A DNA stretch of 48,798 nucleotides from Oppiella nova (taxonomy: Eukaryota > Arthropoda > Arachnida > Sarcoptiformes > Oppiidae). Positions 47,865-48,798 of the stretch are shown piece by piece (the stretch's first letter is position 1; each line of letters begins with the position of its first letter). The stretch covers positions 1-48,798 of the forward strand of contig CAJPVJ010000065.1 in the NCBI GenBank assembly GCA_905397405.1. Reading direction: 5' to 3'. The notes beneath the pieces are model-generated. The model searched no databases. It had not been told where the DNA came from and saw nothing but the letters and a program-made list of their open reading frames with translations. The position numbers and the translations under genes were made by a program.

Positions 47865-48180
47865 CTGATGTAGGAATTGGAATAGGAGTTGGAATAGAGT
47901 AGTGTATAGTATAGTAGTGTTATATGTTTTGTATTGAAGTGAATCTCATGGGAGCCCAACGAATATCCCATAGTATTCACGTAACGCATTTGCAGCACTT
48001 TCTACTCTAATAATATTGGTATACACTATATATGGTATATGGAGAGCAGATTGCATTGCATGGCATTGCATGGCAAGCAAAGTGAATGCAATACGAGTGT
48101 AATTATATTAAATGCCATACGAGTTGCTAACAAAAACATAGACTTCTCTCAAGACTTATGTGACATTCACTCACACTTAC

Positions 48181-48227
48181 CATTGGCTTGCGTTCAATCA
48201 TAACATCACTTTCGCCACGAATTTCAA
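48181..48227 (-). CDS. Possible 47-nt exon, unassigned
   Basis: The acceptor TTTTTTGCTGTTATTTAAG is pyrimidine-rich. The donor ATG|GTAAGTGTG is near consensus. The frame reads EIRGESDVMIERKPM (acceptor phase 1, donor phase 0) with GC near 45 percent in a region near 30 percent. This looks coding and may be an exon of a minus-strand gene entering from the right edge. It is too short to assign to a family. Confidence 0.4.
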
Positions 48228-48798
48228 CTTAAATAACAGCAAAAAATCTAAGAATGCAATGAAATCACTGATAGACTAACAGATCATACAATCAAAAGTT
48301 TAACGACATCTTCAAAATATTTATCACAAACCGACTCTTAAGTGCTTATTAATGTTCATAACGCTATTCATTTCAGTCAATGTTTGCCATCGCTTTAACT
48401 CATCCCTTGAATTCAAATTCAAATTAGAAAATTATATAATTCACTATATTTTTAATGTATAATTTGTAAAGAATTTGTAAAGAATTAGATGTTTTATATA
48501 ATTTTATAAATATAAATAGTTTTAAATATTTCTTATTTGAATCTATCGATAGTTTTACAGTAATACTGTATAAACTAATGTAAATATTAATGATATAATA
48601 ATAAAAAGATTTATTGATATAAATAAAAGTGTATTGAATTTTGCAATCATTGTAATGCATTTGTGTTTGGGCGCACATTTTAGGTGTATTTGTACTTCAT
48701 ATGTGTCTTACAGTTCAGTATATAATGTTTGCATGTTTTCAAAGGGAATACTGATTGCGTGGTATCACTGAAACTGATCGCATGTTTACAAATTCAAT

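Larger units (their letters stand above)
42296..48180. other. AT-rich region dominated by repeats, no gene assigned
   Basis: Apart from repeats A and B and the microsatellites, this stretch holds no frame that I consider coding on either strand. Confidence 0.5.

Overview
This is an AT-rich animal nuclear window: long non-coding stretches, spliced genes with GT-AG introns, and sixteen CT/GA microsatellite tracts. An arthropod is the best fit, because the main gene is a close match to the NK7.1 homeobox family. A mite or other chelicerate is plausible from the base composition and gene style, but this is inference.

The main locus is an NK7.1-type homeobox gene on the minus strand, rebuilt here as five coding exons from 33161 down to 14990 (715 codons plus stop). 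All exon junctions agree in phase. Exon 1 (32733-33161) holds an Eh1-like motif. Exon 2 (31681-32245) holds a PLNLS (CtBP-type) motif. Exon 3 (19401-19819) carries homeodomain residues 1-44. An 18-nt microexon (15777-15794) encodes only homeodomain residues 45-50. Exon 5 (14990-15706) carries residues 51-60 and an acidic, Ser/Asn-rich tail. Introns are 486, 11861, 3606 and 70 nt.

The second clear gene is an intronless POP5 (RNase P/MRP subunit) on the plus strand at 12154-12651. It converges on NK7.1 across about 2.3 kb.

Left of POP5 (1-12 kb) there is little: a Gly/Asn-rich possible exon fragment near 589-727, a GC-richer ORF-dense island at 9451-9639 whose strand I cannot decide, microsatellites and a 17-bp-arm inverted repeat. 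Right of NK7.1 (33.2-48.8 kb) no complete gene is visible. Several short reading frames bounded by splice sites on the minus strand could be exons of another gene; the best encodes a transmembrane segment at 40011-40159.

This right-hand region also holds recent structural changes. There is a perfect 128-bp tandem duplication at 41525-41780. A second repeat family, also with a 128-bp period, lies at 45786-46042 with an inverted copy at 46623-46749. That inverted copy is fused to an inverted copy of a sequence found again at 47771-47864. No tRNA, rRNA, CRISPR array, viral gene or intact transposon coding sequence was recognised.
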